Assembly: GCA_008711295.1 (NCBI GenBank) | Contig: VUYV01000122.1 | Span: 2,382,779-2,446,778, forward strand | Origin: Anarhynchus alexandrinus | Taxonomy: Eukaryota; Chordata; Aves; Charadriiformes; Charadriidae | DNA length: 64,000 nt | Direction of reading: 5' to 3' | Part shown: positions 13,146-26,361 of the stretch, piece by piece | How positions within the stretch are numbered: the first letter of the stretch is position 1 | Layout of the letters: each line of letters starts with the position of its first letter | The notes under the pieces: generated by a model | Databases searched by the model: none | What the model was told of the DNA's origin: nothing | Seen by the model: the letters and a program-made list of their open reading frames with translations, nothing else | Translations under genes and position numbers: made by a program

Positions 13146-16100
13146 ATTTTAATCTCTGCTTAAGCATCACTATCTGGAAGCAGTGTTATTAATTAGATCA
13201 GTGCAAGTTCTTCCTGGGCATAATGACAACCATATAGGCATAAATGGCTTATCAAGTATTTTTGGCTACGTGGAAAATAGAAAAGCTTACAGCTTCTTCG
13301 AGTTTTGGCAATTACTTCACAGTCTCAGTAACACTGCAGAAAGCTCAGGCTTTCCAAACAGCAATCCAAGTGGGAACACAAACAAGGCAGTGACCACCGA
13401 ACACTTTCTCCTTCATCCTCAAATTTAATGCATGAAGCAAATGACTGCATCCTGGGAATCATACTGTTGGGTAGGAGAAATTTGTGATTTTTAGCAAGTG
13501 TTGCTATAGTTAATTGTAAAAATACTGTAAGACAAAGAAGAACATACAGAAAAGCATATGTGGAATCGTGAATGTTAAAGCTGCTAAGAAAATTGTGACT
13601 AGTAAAGAACAGAAACCATGTCTTTCTGAGAGGAATCAGACTGGACGAGTATTGAATCACCTACAGAAGAGCTCTAGCATTAACAATAATGTACTTTGGG
13701 ATACTTAAGTTATTGTAAATGATTTGCTGACAATGCAGTTTTCAGCTTTAAAATGGCTTTTGAATGTGTAATGCTCTTCTCTAAATCTGCCAGCCCTGCT
13801 GACATTGTCTGATCGCACTGCTTACTCAAGTCCAGGTGTTCCTTGAAAGTAGCTTTAAATGCCAATAATGAAGCACCTTAGAGGTTCCATGTCTCAGCAC
13901 AGACGTATGTATTTTTCAAGCCTGAAATCTCTTGTGGGCTCAGATTCGGATTGATTTATTTATTTATTTTTATCAGGGAAAACAGCCTCCTTTGTCTAAT
14001 ATTAGCTCCTTTTCCCTTGCCTTTTGTGAAATCTTTGGGCTCTTACTTGAAGAAAGAGATGCTGTTTTCTGTGCATTATTGTACCTTAGGTAAGATCTGT
14101 GAATCTCAGAAGCTTTTATTCTCATTATGCTATAGAGGAAAGGCCTGGGAAGTAATAAATCCCTTAGTGAAGCGGACTGGAAGATTTTCATCTCATCTTG
14201 AGATGTGCCAGAGTGCCTTGTAATCGGCAAACAGCTGTACTGTCAGATCCTTTAGGTGCAATTTGGTCCCCAGCACTGTAGAGGAGCCCGTGAATAGTAA
14301 GGGTATCTGTCCTGGGAGCTGAGGGGCTCAGGACATTAGGCAGCGGGAACAATGTTAAATTCAAATGGCAAGAACATTTTCTGACTTTTTAATATCCTTG
14401 GAATATTGATTTGTTTGGGTTTTTTGAACATTTATTTTAAATGAAATTTTTGAGTCAGAAACGTTATTGTGCTGTCACATGAAAAGAATTATTATTTTTT
14501 TCTTCACCAGATGTTTGCTAACAAAAGTGACATCAATGCCACTTTTTATTTTGAGGTGAAGTACTATATAATGGACATAGCACATAATCAACTATAGATG
14601 CATAAATAAGAGCAAATTAGTATTCAAAATAGGAAGTATTCTTGAAAAACAGCACACTATTTAAGAGAGTGAGGTAGCTGGGCCCTGTAAGTGTGGGGTT
14701 TTTTGGAGTTCCCAGGGCCTGATGTTTTTCAGCCATGTTACCAGTTTGTAAATGCTTAGCATTGCCAAAAATAGGTCTCTGGCTTTTCCTGTAATATCAG
14801 TTTGGTTCTCTAATTTAAAACTTCCACTGGTTTCTAGGAGTTTAACAAAGGGTACTTCACTTGCGGAAATTGGATAATCTGGGAACATATCTTCTGATTC
14901 AGATCCCAGATTTAAAAAGCAAACAAAACCCTCTATCCCTTAATAAGGTGTTGCAGTGATTGTGTTATGTTATAACATTCTGCAGTAGGGACTGTGGCAA
15001 GTCTTCTATAAGAGAGGTATTAGAAAGAACAGTGTGCTATTGCAGAGAAAAGTTATATAAAATAATTTATTGTAGCTGTGATTTCTTCCCTTTTGTATTT
15101 GCTTTTTGCAAATAATATGCCACCCACAGCTAAATACTTACACGGAGAAATGGTGTCTAACAAAAAAAAAGGCAAAAGAAGGTGATTTCTAAATACTGTT
15201 AGTACAGATTCTTTTTTAACATCAAGCAACAAAAATTTAATTTTTAAAATGCTAACTACGTCTTGTATTGCACTACATATGTGTGTTGCAGTAGCATCTG
15301 AGAGTCATAATGGTGGACCATGGTCCTACTGAGGAAGATGCAATGGTTCTTCCTAGAGTTTACACAATATGGGGCGGTTTGCCCATATGTGTATGAGTTT
15401 GCCCACAGCAATTCAGCCTGCATGAGGGCAGAGGCTCCTTGGAGGGGCATGAGTGCAGGCTGTAGTCCTCTAAGACGGATGGGGTTTTCTGGGAACAGAC
15501 GATGTTATGAAAGTGCCAGTGGGAGGAAGACCTGAAAACAGAATCGGTACCAATGCCAGTAATTATGCAGAAGAACAGTGATTGCAACTAGGACAGATCT
15601 TTCTGAAACTCATCAAAGGCTGCCTAATAATACATCATAGAAAAAATGAGCTGAGGTGGCCCAGGAGACAATTTCATCAACAAAACCGGAAAAATTAAGG
15701 TGGAAAAATTCCTCAATCACCCATTGTAACCCCTAAGCCTGCCTTCCATCTTCGTCTTAATCTTTCCCTTCCACATTATCCATACTTGAAAGTACCTCGG
15801 TCCCTGCACAGAATTGGCAGCTGTAAAATAAATGCACATACAACATTAATTATGGATTGAGCGTGCCATGTAATATATTCCCTGCAGCTGATGCCTATAG
15901 GCTGTCTGAACGTTTCAGCTTACATCCACTCTAGCTTCAAGATGGTTTTCAAAAGCAAACTTCTACAAATGCACCTCTTGTTATTCTCTGGGAGTTAGCA
16001 GAGCCATAGACAGCAAGGGCAAGACGCAGAGCTGAAAAAAGGCGATCAACCATCTTTTTGTCTGAAGATGGTGGAAAGGCTTTGTCCATAATTGCAATGT

Positions 16101-16486
16101 GCACCCGGGCTCCAGATTGCCTCTCAGCTACAGCTCTTTGACAAAGACAGGCACTGCTGGGGTGGAGTGTGACAGCGTCTTCTGTGAACCATGTATTTAC
16201 ACAAATGGACCAGGTCTAATGTCCTCCTCCAGAATAAGGTCCTGATCAGTTGTTTTTTCTAATTAATGAGGCAAATGCCCAATAACTTTCAGAGTGGTTT
16301 GCTTGAGTAAGGAAGGCATTAGTATGTCATGCAAGATATATTCATATTTTATGAAGCATTTAAGAATCCTTCAGAAAGAATTGTATTATGCACATATAAT
16401 ATTAGTTACATATAAGACAATGAACATATATTCAACAATGAACAAATAAAAAGGGCAATTTTATCCTTTATTGCTTTTTCTTCCAA
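13146..16486. other. AT-rich non-coding stretch
   Basis: No gene or recognisable dispersed repeat is seen. A short (ATTT)n repeat lies at 13954-13970. Confidence 0.5.
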
Positions 16487-16510
16487 CCCCCCCCCCCCCC
16501 CCCCCCCCCC
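16487..16510. repeat. C24 homopolymer (G24 on the minus strand)
   Basis: Twenty-four consecutive C between TTCCAA and TTATTTTCAC. Uninterrupted C/G runs of this length are rare in vertebrate DNA. The G strand could stack as a quadruplex and the C strand as an i-motif. The length is likely to be polymorphic or misestimated by sequencing. Confidence 0.95.
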
Positions 16511-18151
16511 TTATTTTCACTTTGGTTTTTGGAATAAAATTAATAATAATACTGTTTCTAGCATGTCTGAATGTCTATTGAAATAATAAATGAAGCTTCC
16601 AAGGCACAAGTGTGATTTTAAAAATACATAAACATTAATGAGCTTCATTTTTCTCAGCTTTGTCTTTTTGTTTCTCACTTTGATAGCATATCAAACCATT
16701 CTTAATAAATCAGATATCCAAGTTAAATTGTATACTGCATGTAGAACAGTTTATAACATGCAGACACATAAATAGGTTTGGCAACTACTTTGAAATATAA
16801 AGAGATTCATAAACGAAGTCCTTGTCCAAAAAAATCTACAGTTCAAAACATCCCAATAAGAATTCAGAAAGCAGATGAGTTTTTAAATGCAATCTTAAAC
16901 TTGGAAGGAGAATCTATCAGGAGATAATTGATTCCACCAAACAGAAACAATCATTGAAAATGTTCTGCCACTGAGGGATCCTAGGGGCTATAGAAACGGT
17001 AATAACTCTATACTTTTCCTTATGATATTTCTGACAGATTTCTACAAGCCATTGTCCTAGCTCACTGAGCAGGCACCCCCTCTTCTGTCACGCTACGTTG
17101 CTCTGCTTTTGTCCTATTTCTTTTCTGGATGGTGAAGTCAGCCCGGTTCTCACCTCCCTTTCTCCTCCAGCAGAGCCTGGGGAGAGCCATGCATCCCTGG
17201 GGCTGTGAGGGATGTCCCTCTGCCTTGACAAAGACGCCATTCACGCAGTCTGGGACAGCAACACCCAGGGCTCCTAGCACGGCTGGCATTGACGAAAGGA
17301 CTGGGATTAAGGAAAGGAGAGATGGGGCCATCACCCTTCTTACCCTAACGTAGCCCCAGTGATGGAAGGAGCAAAGCGCCTGACACTTAGAGGGCTTTCT
17401 CCTGATTTCTGGTTCCCTTCTGCTCTTTTCCCCTAAGTCTTCCCTTCTTGTGGTGGAAGAGTCCTGTCCCAAGCCTGAGCTGCGCCCCCTGGATGCACAC
17501 ACCTGTTGGAGCAGTAAAAATCAATTTTGCTTACACATCTGAGAAGCCCTGAACCGCACTGTGTGCGAGCAGTCATTTGGGGGTGGGGGAGGGACCATTG
17601 CTGTCTTTATTCCAAGCAGATAATTTTTATGGAGCTCATTCAAAAGAAATTAATATGTTTGGACTTTGTGCCTTTTCCTTCCTCAGGCACAAATTGAGCA
17701 GATCTCTGACTGTTTTAAGTTCATAATTCCTAACCTTCATTATTTCCAAAACTGCAATGAAAGACACAGATTTTTCCAGATGTACTCAAGTAAAGAGGTG
17801 TAATAGAAAGACCACATGGTTAATGGATTACTTTTGCCAGGCTTATCCAGTGGGACAAACTTAATCACAAATCCCCCCCACCCCAAACAGGGTTAGTGAT
17901 GTGTGCTTTGACTTAGTATTCTATTTTTTCCTTTTTCTCTTTCTGCACAAAGAATGTGCTTAGACAAGCCTAAAAGGAGTCTATGGAATAATTATTGTGG
18001 CCCATGTGTAAATAAGTCATATTTTATCCCTTGCTGATGCTCAGCAATTTTACTGCTTTTTATTTTTGCTCTGCCCTCTTTCTCATCAGTGATTTTATTC
18101 ATCTTTAGTAAAAAATGTTTGTTATATGAGAGAGGAAGATTCTTTGTAGGG
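16511..18151. other. Non-coding stretch with a GC-richer patch
   Basis: Mostly AT-rich without recognisable elements. About 17040-17510 is richer in G and C and holds a 146-codon minus frame (17062-17502), but the translation has no recognisable domain and no convincing splice or promoter context. Confidence 0.45.
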
Positions 18152-18176
18152 GTATGTGTGTGTGTATATATACATA
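18152..18176. repeat. Alternating purine-pyrimidine (TG/TA) tract
   Basis: Twenty-five bases alternate strictly between purine and pyrimidine: a (TG)n block followed by a (TA)n block. Such tracts can be microsatellites and the TG part can adopt Z-DNA under supercoiling. Confidence 0.9.
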
Positions 18177-20249
18177 AAGCTTCTGTTTCTCTTTTAGCAA
18201 GATGTTTTGTTAATCTAGAGTTGTGCTGATGATTTTATACAGTCATATAATTTTACTTAGAACTGCACTAGTTGCACAAAAACATAGTTCTCCTTTAAAA
18301 TTATGAAAAGGTACACAGCCTGTGTTTGCTTATTCTTAACGTTTCCTATAAGGAAAAATTAGCTAGTGGGGGATTTTAATCTGATTTTTCCAAATAGGTA
18401 TCAATACAAAGAACCCGCTCCTATCCAGAACTGATAGGAAGTATTGCTATGGTGTGACAGTAGATGATGTGGAAACCTCTCAGAATGACACACTAGGCAA
18501 AGTGTGAGTTGCTGCTATTTTATAAGATGCTATTCTATGAGTGGGGAGGCTAAAGAATCATCACTTTTTGTGGATCCATGTCTCGTGCTCTGACAACAGT
18601 AATTTCAGCCCCTGCCTGCGTCGCCTATGCCATTGTCTCTCTGATCCCTGACTTCTGCATTGCTAAATCCACAGAGTATCTTGTGCTTCCTCCTGTGTTT
18701 TCTAACTACAGACAAGGCAAGAAACAGCATGCGTTGCAGATGGCACCGAACTACACATTTGCTGAGTGACAGACCAAACAGGCAGCTGAGTGTTGGGGGG
18801 ATACTGCAGCCTTATGTCCTCATCTACCTGTCTAATCTACAGACCATTGGAGATCTCTGCTATTCTGCCCATTTGATTGATCTTGACTAATTTTACTTTT
18901 TTTTTTGCTTTTAAGAGAACTGACAAATTGGCAGAGAGAGGGCAAGACCATACGTATTTCATTTCGTTAGGTTATGAGAGTAGTGAGAAGTAGCAAAGCT
19001 GTGGAAGCTTGTAAACTTCACTCTGTACTTGAACAATGAAACGTATGATACATAGATCATTTTTCCTTTTAAATATCAAATATTCCCATTCAGTTGTTCT
19101 GGTAGTCAATCACTGCACATCTCCGTGATGCATAAATCTCCAATTTCTTGATGCGGCATCCCTGGCCCTGCCAGTCTTTCCCAGGTGTACGAGTGCTTGG
19201 AGCCATCCTGATTTTCTTTGTTTTCAGCTAGACTCAACGTGAGCATACATGCATGTACAGTGTGATGATTCTGAGAGTCCTATAATGAATTCTTGCTTAG
19301 AGAAGCAAAAATGTTGCCATGACTTAGGTACATGCGCCATGGTCTCAGTCTCACAGAAATTAAAGACTGTGGTATTTCAGTGCTAAGGTACTAAAATCTA
19401 ACTGCTAGCAGGATGTGTGGGTAGAGAGAGAGAATTTCCAAAAGTCAGAGTTAGAGAAGCTGCTGCTAATTTAAACCCCAGAGACACTCCTGCTTTGAGG
19501 TGTAGTAAAGATAAAATACCTTTTCCTCTGCTTCTTGTAAGGCATATTTGAAACATAAGACTGTAATTAACTTCCTGTATGCTCCTTCTTCTCTTTGCTC
19601 TGTTGTCCTTTTGCTCTCATCAGTTCTTCTGAGCAGCCTTACCGTTGGGCTAATTTATATATTGATAATTAAACTGTTTCTGCATTCGTCTTCCTGAAAA
19701 TGAAAAAGAAATATTGCTTCCAACTCATCTGGCTCAGTGAAGAGATTCTGGATGATGTATAAGTCTTCTTTAAGAGATAAAATGCTAAAGTAATAGTTAT
19801 AAATAGATGTGTAAAATCATACTGGTGAATCTCAGAAGCACTGCACTCAAGGAGAGCAATGCAATTGACAAGCAATTTAAGCTAGAGTGTGAAAGGATGC
19901 AGAAATAACAAGATTTGCATGAAAAATATTGAGATCATGAGAACATCAAATTTAAACGAAAAACTCATGTGCCTCATGATTAAATCATGAGAGCTGACAT
20001 TACTGTTATAACATTCAATATCCTTGGCTTTTGAAAATAGTTTTATAATGAGGGTGGAGTGTATGTATCTGTACAGAAAATGAGCATTGTTTGTATCTAG
20101 CTAGCTCATTATTATGAGAATCAGGAATACAAGACTCTCAAATCTTAATACAGGTCAGAAGATCTCAAATGCCTCCAGCTATGGTTGAGCCCCTGTTGTC
20201 AGGAAGATAACCCAAAGCAAAGACAGAAGCTGAACCTGCTTTCAAATTG
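18177..20249. other. AT-rich non-coding stretch
   Basis: No gene or recognisable repeat is seen. Confidence 0.5.
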
Positions 20250-20280
20250 GTCAGTCAGTCAATCAGTCAATCAATCAGTG
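20250..20280. repeat. (TCAG/TCAA)n tetranucleotide repeat
   Basis: Seven to eight imperfect 4-bp units alternate between TCAG and TCAA. An (ACA)n/A-rich low-complexity stretch follows at about 20300-20340. Confidence 0.9.
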
Positions 20281-20340
20281 ATTAAACAGTACCACACACA
20301 CAAACGACAACAACAACAAGAAGAAAAAAAACAACAAGGG

Positions 20341-23300
20341 AATTTCAATCAGGTAGTTGTTTGTCTATTCATTCTGTCTTATCAGTGACAATCATTTATC
20401 TTAGGACAGTTACTCCCATCAGTAATGGTAGCAATAGGTCTAAAGAAGGGTCATTGCAAAGAGACTCTCTCACATCCATCAGGCTTTACTCTTGCATGAC
20501 TTACAACCACCATGACAGATTTCTTTCACTTTCTTTTATTGCTGTTGTGCTTTCTGATATACTGCATGGTCAGGAAAAAGCTAATATACTCGTTATCTAA
20601 GTGAAAATATGGACTTCCTAAATCAGCTTATGCTTTCATAATATACTGTATCACTGCAAATGTGGGTGGTCCTTCCATGAATTCCCTGTTTAATTCCATG
20701 AATGAGATGGTTGTCATAAATGAAGGTGCTTGAGGCGCATTCATATTTTCTAATTTTTTTCCCCATAATTGAAAAAAAAAAAAAGAATTTGTTCTGGTAT
20801 TTATTAACATTTTTCTTTTAGCTTTAGTAGTGCTCACTGAGATTTCTTTAATACTTTACATTTTGAGTATTTTAAATAAACTTGTAAGATGCCCATGGTT
20901 TTCCTTCTGTTTTTAAGATAACGAGCAGCAGCATTTATATAGAGGATTTTATTATTTTTTTTTAACTGAATAGAGAAGAGAATAATGTCTATTGTCTGGA
21001 AGTTGCTAGGATCAGCTGCTTCATAGCATTGTACTGAATATGAAATATACCACTGGAGAAGATTCACAGACTGCTCCCCTAAAGAAGAAACTGACCTTCC
21101 CCACCCCCCTACACCCCTCCAATTTTAGCTTTACACGTTATGAATTTGTGGGCACTTTACACAAACTTATTTCTGATTAAAAGCAGTTGAGTCAAACAGG
21201 ACACTCATTGCTGTGCCATAATCCCCGGCAGCCACGTCCCTTTTGCCATGTCACCTTTCTTCATCTAATAGCTCATAGTTGACACTTTGTCACAGGATTG
21301 CTTTTGCCTTGCAAAATCAAGAATGCAATTAAATATTACAAAGGCTGCAGAATTTTGACCCATTTGTTCTAGATATTTTATGTTATCTTCACCCTGTAAA
21401 GCAAAAACCCTCAACCCTGTTTTGGGTACAGCAGAAAATAAACATGGGTCCCTCCTCAAAAATATCAGCTTATTTTCTCAGGTATTGATTTTATCTTTTT
21501 CAATTTGTACCTTAGAACTAAATTAATGGCTGTATTGTGATTGGCATCAACAGGCATTTAGTGTGTTTGTTTAATGCAAACTTAAAATGTTGTGACAATG
21601 ATGTGTCCAGTATTACAAGAATTATGCTAATAAAACTGCAGCACGGTAGCACTAAAATAAACCGTGTGGAGGGAAACTGGGTATTGATGGGCAATTTCAT
21701 GCTGTTCACCGTGACACTCGCAATTAGCACTAAAAATTGGATTATTTTACCTGGAAAATGAATCTTTTTGCAAACTGTGTTTCTTACTAGTCTTGCCAGC
21801 ATTACAAAGTTTCACATGTGAGAAATACCCCAGTAAGAGCAGATAACATGGAGCCTAGATCTTTCTTCTTGTTAGAAGTCTTTTTTTCCTGTTGGCCATG
21901 AGGAAGGAGAGAGAAGCAAATTGCTCTCGCTTTCTATCCTCCTGCCTCCATCCACCCGCTGCTTAAACGCGTATGCAGTTGAACCCCTCGTCCTTTGGGA
22001 CAGCATCCTGTTCTCTTGCAGCCACAAGCGAGGAGCAGCTGCACTGATTGCGAGGGCGACGGCTGGTCTCGGACAGACCTTTCCTTGCAAAAACTCATGT
22101 TTATCCAAAGATTCCTGCCTGCTTGTCTGGTCAGCTCAATCTTATGTGAGGCATTAGCATTTATTTTCTAGGTAGTCTGCCAAGTCCAGAAGGGATCAGA
22201 GTCTGGAATGCTTAAACGCTGAAAGAGCAAAAAGTTTGCCAGTTCTTTTTTTGAATATGTCAGAAAGGGCAAATCTTTTGACGTGACTTAGCCAGAGGAC
22301 TGAATTGCTCCGCACAGGAGGCAGCACAACCAGAGCAGCCCGATGGGCTGAGATGGGGAGGGCAGCCTGGGAGGTGCTGCCTGGGAGCAAGCTGCATATC
22401 AGGGAAGTTGGGTGCCCGCAGTCTGCAATGGAGAAGTTACTCATTTAAGGAAAATGTAGACTAGAGAGGAAAACCACACACCAAAGCTATTATTCCTGAA
22501 AAACGCTGCAGATAGTATAGAGTAAGGATATTTCATGCTCCAACTAAAAAAAAAAAATATTGAAGTTTGGGGTGTATGTTTGTTCCCCATAGGGAATTTT
22601 GATGTTTGCTGAGGAATGAATAGACCAGAAACCAAATTTCAGTCAAAAATTCTAATGTTGGTCAAAAGGGAGCTTTGTTGGAAGGTTTCAACGTTAATTA
22701 TTTATTATTGACAGGGAAGTAATTCTACCTCTGTGATACAAAATCCAGAAAAAAAAAAAATCCAAAACCCTACTGGATACCTTGCCAAATTTTGGTGTAT
22801 TTAGAACCATAGTAATGATTTTCTGCTTCCATGTTTGTGCTTTACTCAGAACAACACTGTTTTTTTGTCAGTTCTTTTCTTGGCGATTAATATTGTGTAT
22901 ACTTTAAATATCAGTTCCTCTAATTGGCTAGGTTTTTCTTCAGTATGAAATTAGGGGTTAGGCAGAAGTATAAAAAAATAATTCCAAGCAAAGACTGATT
23001 TGTTATTGGTCTTTTGTCCATTTTACAGAACTGAGTGTATTTAACAAACTGTAATTTTGGAAAAAATTTGTTGTGGAGAGGCAACAACTTACCTTCACTT
23101 CTCCAGTTATGGAGAAGCAAAAATGCAAGTGAAAAAGTCCTGTAGATGTTTTAAAGCATTTTAGTTCTGGTGTTTTATTTAAGGCAAAGTAATTTTGGAA
23201 TTGGACTGGAGAGTTGCTTTGATTTTGTTTCTTCCTTTTGCTTTTACAGAATGTCTTTCATGTTAGAATGAACCCTAAAGAAAAACATATAATTTTCAAA

Positions 23301-23762
23301 GATATTTAATAGTGTGTTCATTGTTAACTGTAGGTCAAAATGCTTTATTATTCTTTATTTTGTTAGAAAATTGGTAATTTTACAAAATTTTTCACTTCCA
23401 GCACTCTTGCTCACTTTTTCGCCTGGATCTTCATTTCAGGGAACAAGCTGGAAATATGTGCCTGGTCCTTTTTACATCACCCTTACTGCTGTACTCTTTT
23501 ATTGCCAGACTTTACACATAAGCAATGTGACTAAATATCTGTCAGATGCTGTTTGTTCTCTCATTGTATGGACAGAAGTGTGGACAGTGAAGTGTTATGT
23601 TTTGATAGGGATTTACGTTTTTTTAAACTACACAATGTTTTTCTGTATTTATGTTAGTGTGCACAAGGTCATGAAAACGTACTTTGTGCTTCAAGGGGAA
23701 AGTAGTCCTTTCTTCGTACAGGAGTTCTTGTTGCAGGACCTAAGAAAACTCTTTTCAGCATA
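20341..23762. other. AT-rich non-coding stretch with a CpG-bearing patch
   Basis: No gene is seen. About 21925-22085 holds roughly ten CpGs in 160 bases, unusual for this window. A frame of 149 codons at 23314-23763 translates to a hydrophobic T-rich sequence without a recognisable domain. Confidence 0.45.
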
Positions 23763-23830
23763 GGTCAGGTTGGCTCATCCGGCAGAGCCTGACTGTCAAC
23801 CATAGGTTTCCATCCTGGGCTTGGAGGTAA
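23763..23830 (+). mobile_element. Possible tRNA-derived SINE head
   Basis: TGGCTCATCCG at 23771-23781 fits the pol III A-box pattern TRGYNNANNNG, and GGTTTCCATCC at 23805-23815 is a degenerate B-box. GGCTC and GAGCC can pair as a D-stem. The anticodon stem is missing and the A-to-B spacing is short, so this is not a working tRNA. It fits the worn head of a MIR-like SINE better, but chance is not excluded. Confidence 0.35.
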
Positions 23831-26326
23831 TTTTTCACACCTTAGTCCATTAAACGTTCAGACCTATTATCCTTCTCCTCATCACAGTTAATTCTCACGT
23901 GGAAGAGAGATTATAGTATGTGTATTCATTAGTTTGTGGTACTGGGAAGATGAACTAGAGTGTTCAGCAGCAGTTAGAGCTTCCTAAGAGGTTATTTATT
24001 TTTAATAAATAAAAAAAAATAAACAAACCGACTCACATATTGTTGTAATGTAAGCAAAAATTTGTGATGAAACAGAACAGAGGTCAGATACTCTTTCTTT
24101 TGTCAAAGTGGAATCTAGGCTACTATTTGGAAGGAAATAGTAGGTAATAAAGATATCGCTATTTGGAGACCTCAGTTTCAGTGAAGTATAGGATATTCAT
24201 TCCTGAAGTATAGGATAAATTGAGTAAATGTGGCATAACACCCACGATGGGAGCATGTATCCAGGTGCAAGCTTTTCAGAGCTCTACCCTCCACCTGCCA
24301 AAAAGTCATCTTTGTCTGCTGAGATTCAGTTTCAACCTTAGGTAGCTACTGAGCACCTGTGTCTCACTCTTCCAGCCTCTCTGCTGTCCTCGTGGACAGC
24401 AAATTATCATGTGTCGGGGAGAAGACACCTAACCTTTGCATGTTGTGAGCCATTGTATGTCTGATGACTGTTTTGCCTAGTGGTTGTCTGCAGATGTTGA
24501 AAAACGATGTCAAATTAGGATTAACTGTGAACTTTTCACAGCCAAAAAGCAATTCTGTGTTTTGCAGCAGAGATTCAATTTATCCCTCAGCACGCTTTAC
24601 CTGCATTCTGCTAGGAAGGACTCAAACCACACTCAAATATTAATCTCAACTTTTTTTTGCAGTACAGCAATATTGTACAGGAGAGGTTTGAGTGTCCAGG
24701 CATAAGAAGTTTAGGAAGATGTTTGGATGTCTTCCCAAACTGTTACAACTACTGAGTTGAAAAGGCTGTACTCCCAAGGCTCAGTGAAATTACTTTCTTT
24801 TAAGTTGCTTGAAATATATCAGTTAATTCTGTTAGCTAGTTGTCTTGATTGCCTATTTGGATGCTAGAGAGAAGCAGACTGTGATTAGACTGATTTATTT
24901 TAGATGCCTACCCTAAGTCAAGGTCAATCACATCCCTCGTTCTTGCAATTTCCTTTAAAGAAATTCCAGATGAAGAGCTCAAATACAGATACCCAGAGGC
25001 TGGGAAAAGTGAACTTTTTATTCATCTGTAGAAAAAGATTTTAAGTATCTTACTTGTGGCATAGGCTGTCATTACAATTGTATTAGTCATCATAGGACAT
25101 ATTGTCACTTGATTTAGATTTCTACCATTCAGAAAACTTCAGCCAATGTGTAACTGAAAAAAAACCAGTCTAGGAGGCTACCATCAATTTGTAAGAAAAT
25201 GCCAAAGCATCTCTCTGAATTCTTATCTATGCTCTTAAAGAGAAAAATACTTTTTCTAGCAACAGTTTTTCTTTCTTTTAAAGCCTTATATCAATTTGAG
25301 GTGCAACGAGAACAGGCCTAAACCTTGGGAACTCAATCTTATTTCAGTATTTTGCTCACTACATTGATGGACATTTTGATGCTTTTTGCTTATCATTTTG
25401 CCTAATCTTAGTTCACAAGGGAAAATGCACTGTTTCTTTAAGCTAAAGATCAGGGAAGTCTGTCTCCACTGCCCTAAGAAATAAGAGTATGATGATTTTA
25501 CAGATTAATCCCCAATTATGTGCATACAATAGAAACAACCACAAACAGAAAGGCAGAATTTTCAATCATGAAAAATTGTCCTCTCATAGAATATAGGAAT
25601 TATAAATAGTAGATATTTGCATGACCATAAGGAAATATATTTTTCCTTTCAAAATGAGAAATGGTACAGAAGAACAACCCTCATGTGCTACAAGTATAAG
25701 TGTTTCTGTTAGGAATCCTGCCTCTACTGACATTGTTTAAATTTGTGGCATTGATCTGAATAGACAGCAGAGTTAGGTATTAAGTAAATTTAATAATTCA
25801 TATTTCATTGTAGGTATATCTTTGTGATGTCATACTGTCAAGAGATATATAGTGGGAATTTAATTTTGCAACAGGTTATCACAGACACTTTACTGTCACA
25901 ACATGTTATCATCCCTGTTAATGGCAAGTAGAGGAAGATCAGTTTTGTCTTGAAAATCACCTTGAAGCTTTCCTAACAGTCCAGTAGAGACAAAGAAATG
26001 TCACAAACCTCTTAGCAGCTGTAATGGTGTCAGGTTTTTGTTACGATGAGTCTTGTTATGGGGAAAGAAGTCAAAGAAACAAGGATGAAAAAGACAAATA
26101 GCAAACCAAAGGCCTCTCCAAACAGAGTTTCTTGGATCATTCAGCAGAAATTTGTATTCCCACTCTCATTTGAAACAGATTTCTTTTTTTTTTGAGGACA
26201 GTTAATGCCCTTTCACATGCCTGTGAGTGGGAGGAGGGCATGTGTGACAGCTATTTGAGATTATCTTATGTCATATCCTTGTTAAAGCTGATGGAAGTTT
26301 TGGCAGTGATTTCAACAGAGCTAGCA
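23831..26326. other. AT-rich non-coding stretch
   Basis: No gene or recognisable element is seen. Confidence 0.5.
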
Positions 26327-26361
26327 TTTCTCTCTCTCTCTCCCCCTCTCTTTCTCTCTCC
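26327..26361. repeat. (CT)n pyrimidine tract
   Basis: Thirty-five consecutive pyrimidines, mainly TC dinucleotides interrupted by CCCC and TTT. Confidence 0.9.

Noticed and set aside
17062..17502. 146-codon minus-strand open frame in a GC-richer patch
   Set aside because: Open frames are longer in GC-rich DNA. The translation is rich in R, S, G and P without a recognisable domain, and a 74-codon frame opposes it.
23314..23763. 149-codon plus-strand open frame with hydrophobic stretches
   Set aside because: T-rich DNA gives hydrophobic translations by default. There is no domain, no signal of exon boundaries and no paralogue I recognise.
23763..23830. tRNA gene with good A-box and D-stem
   Set aside because: No anticodon stem, degenerate B-box and too short A-to-B spacing. 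At best it is a SINE head.
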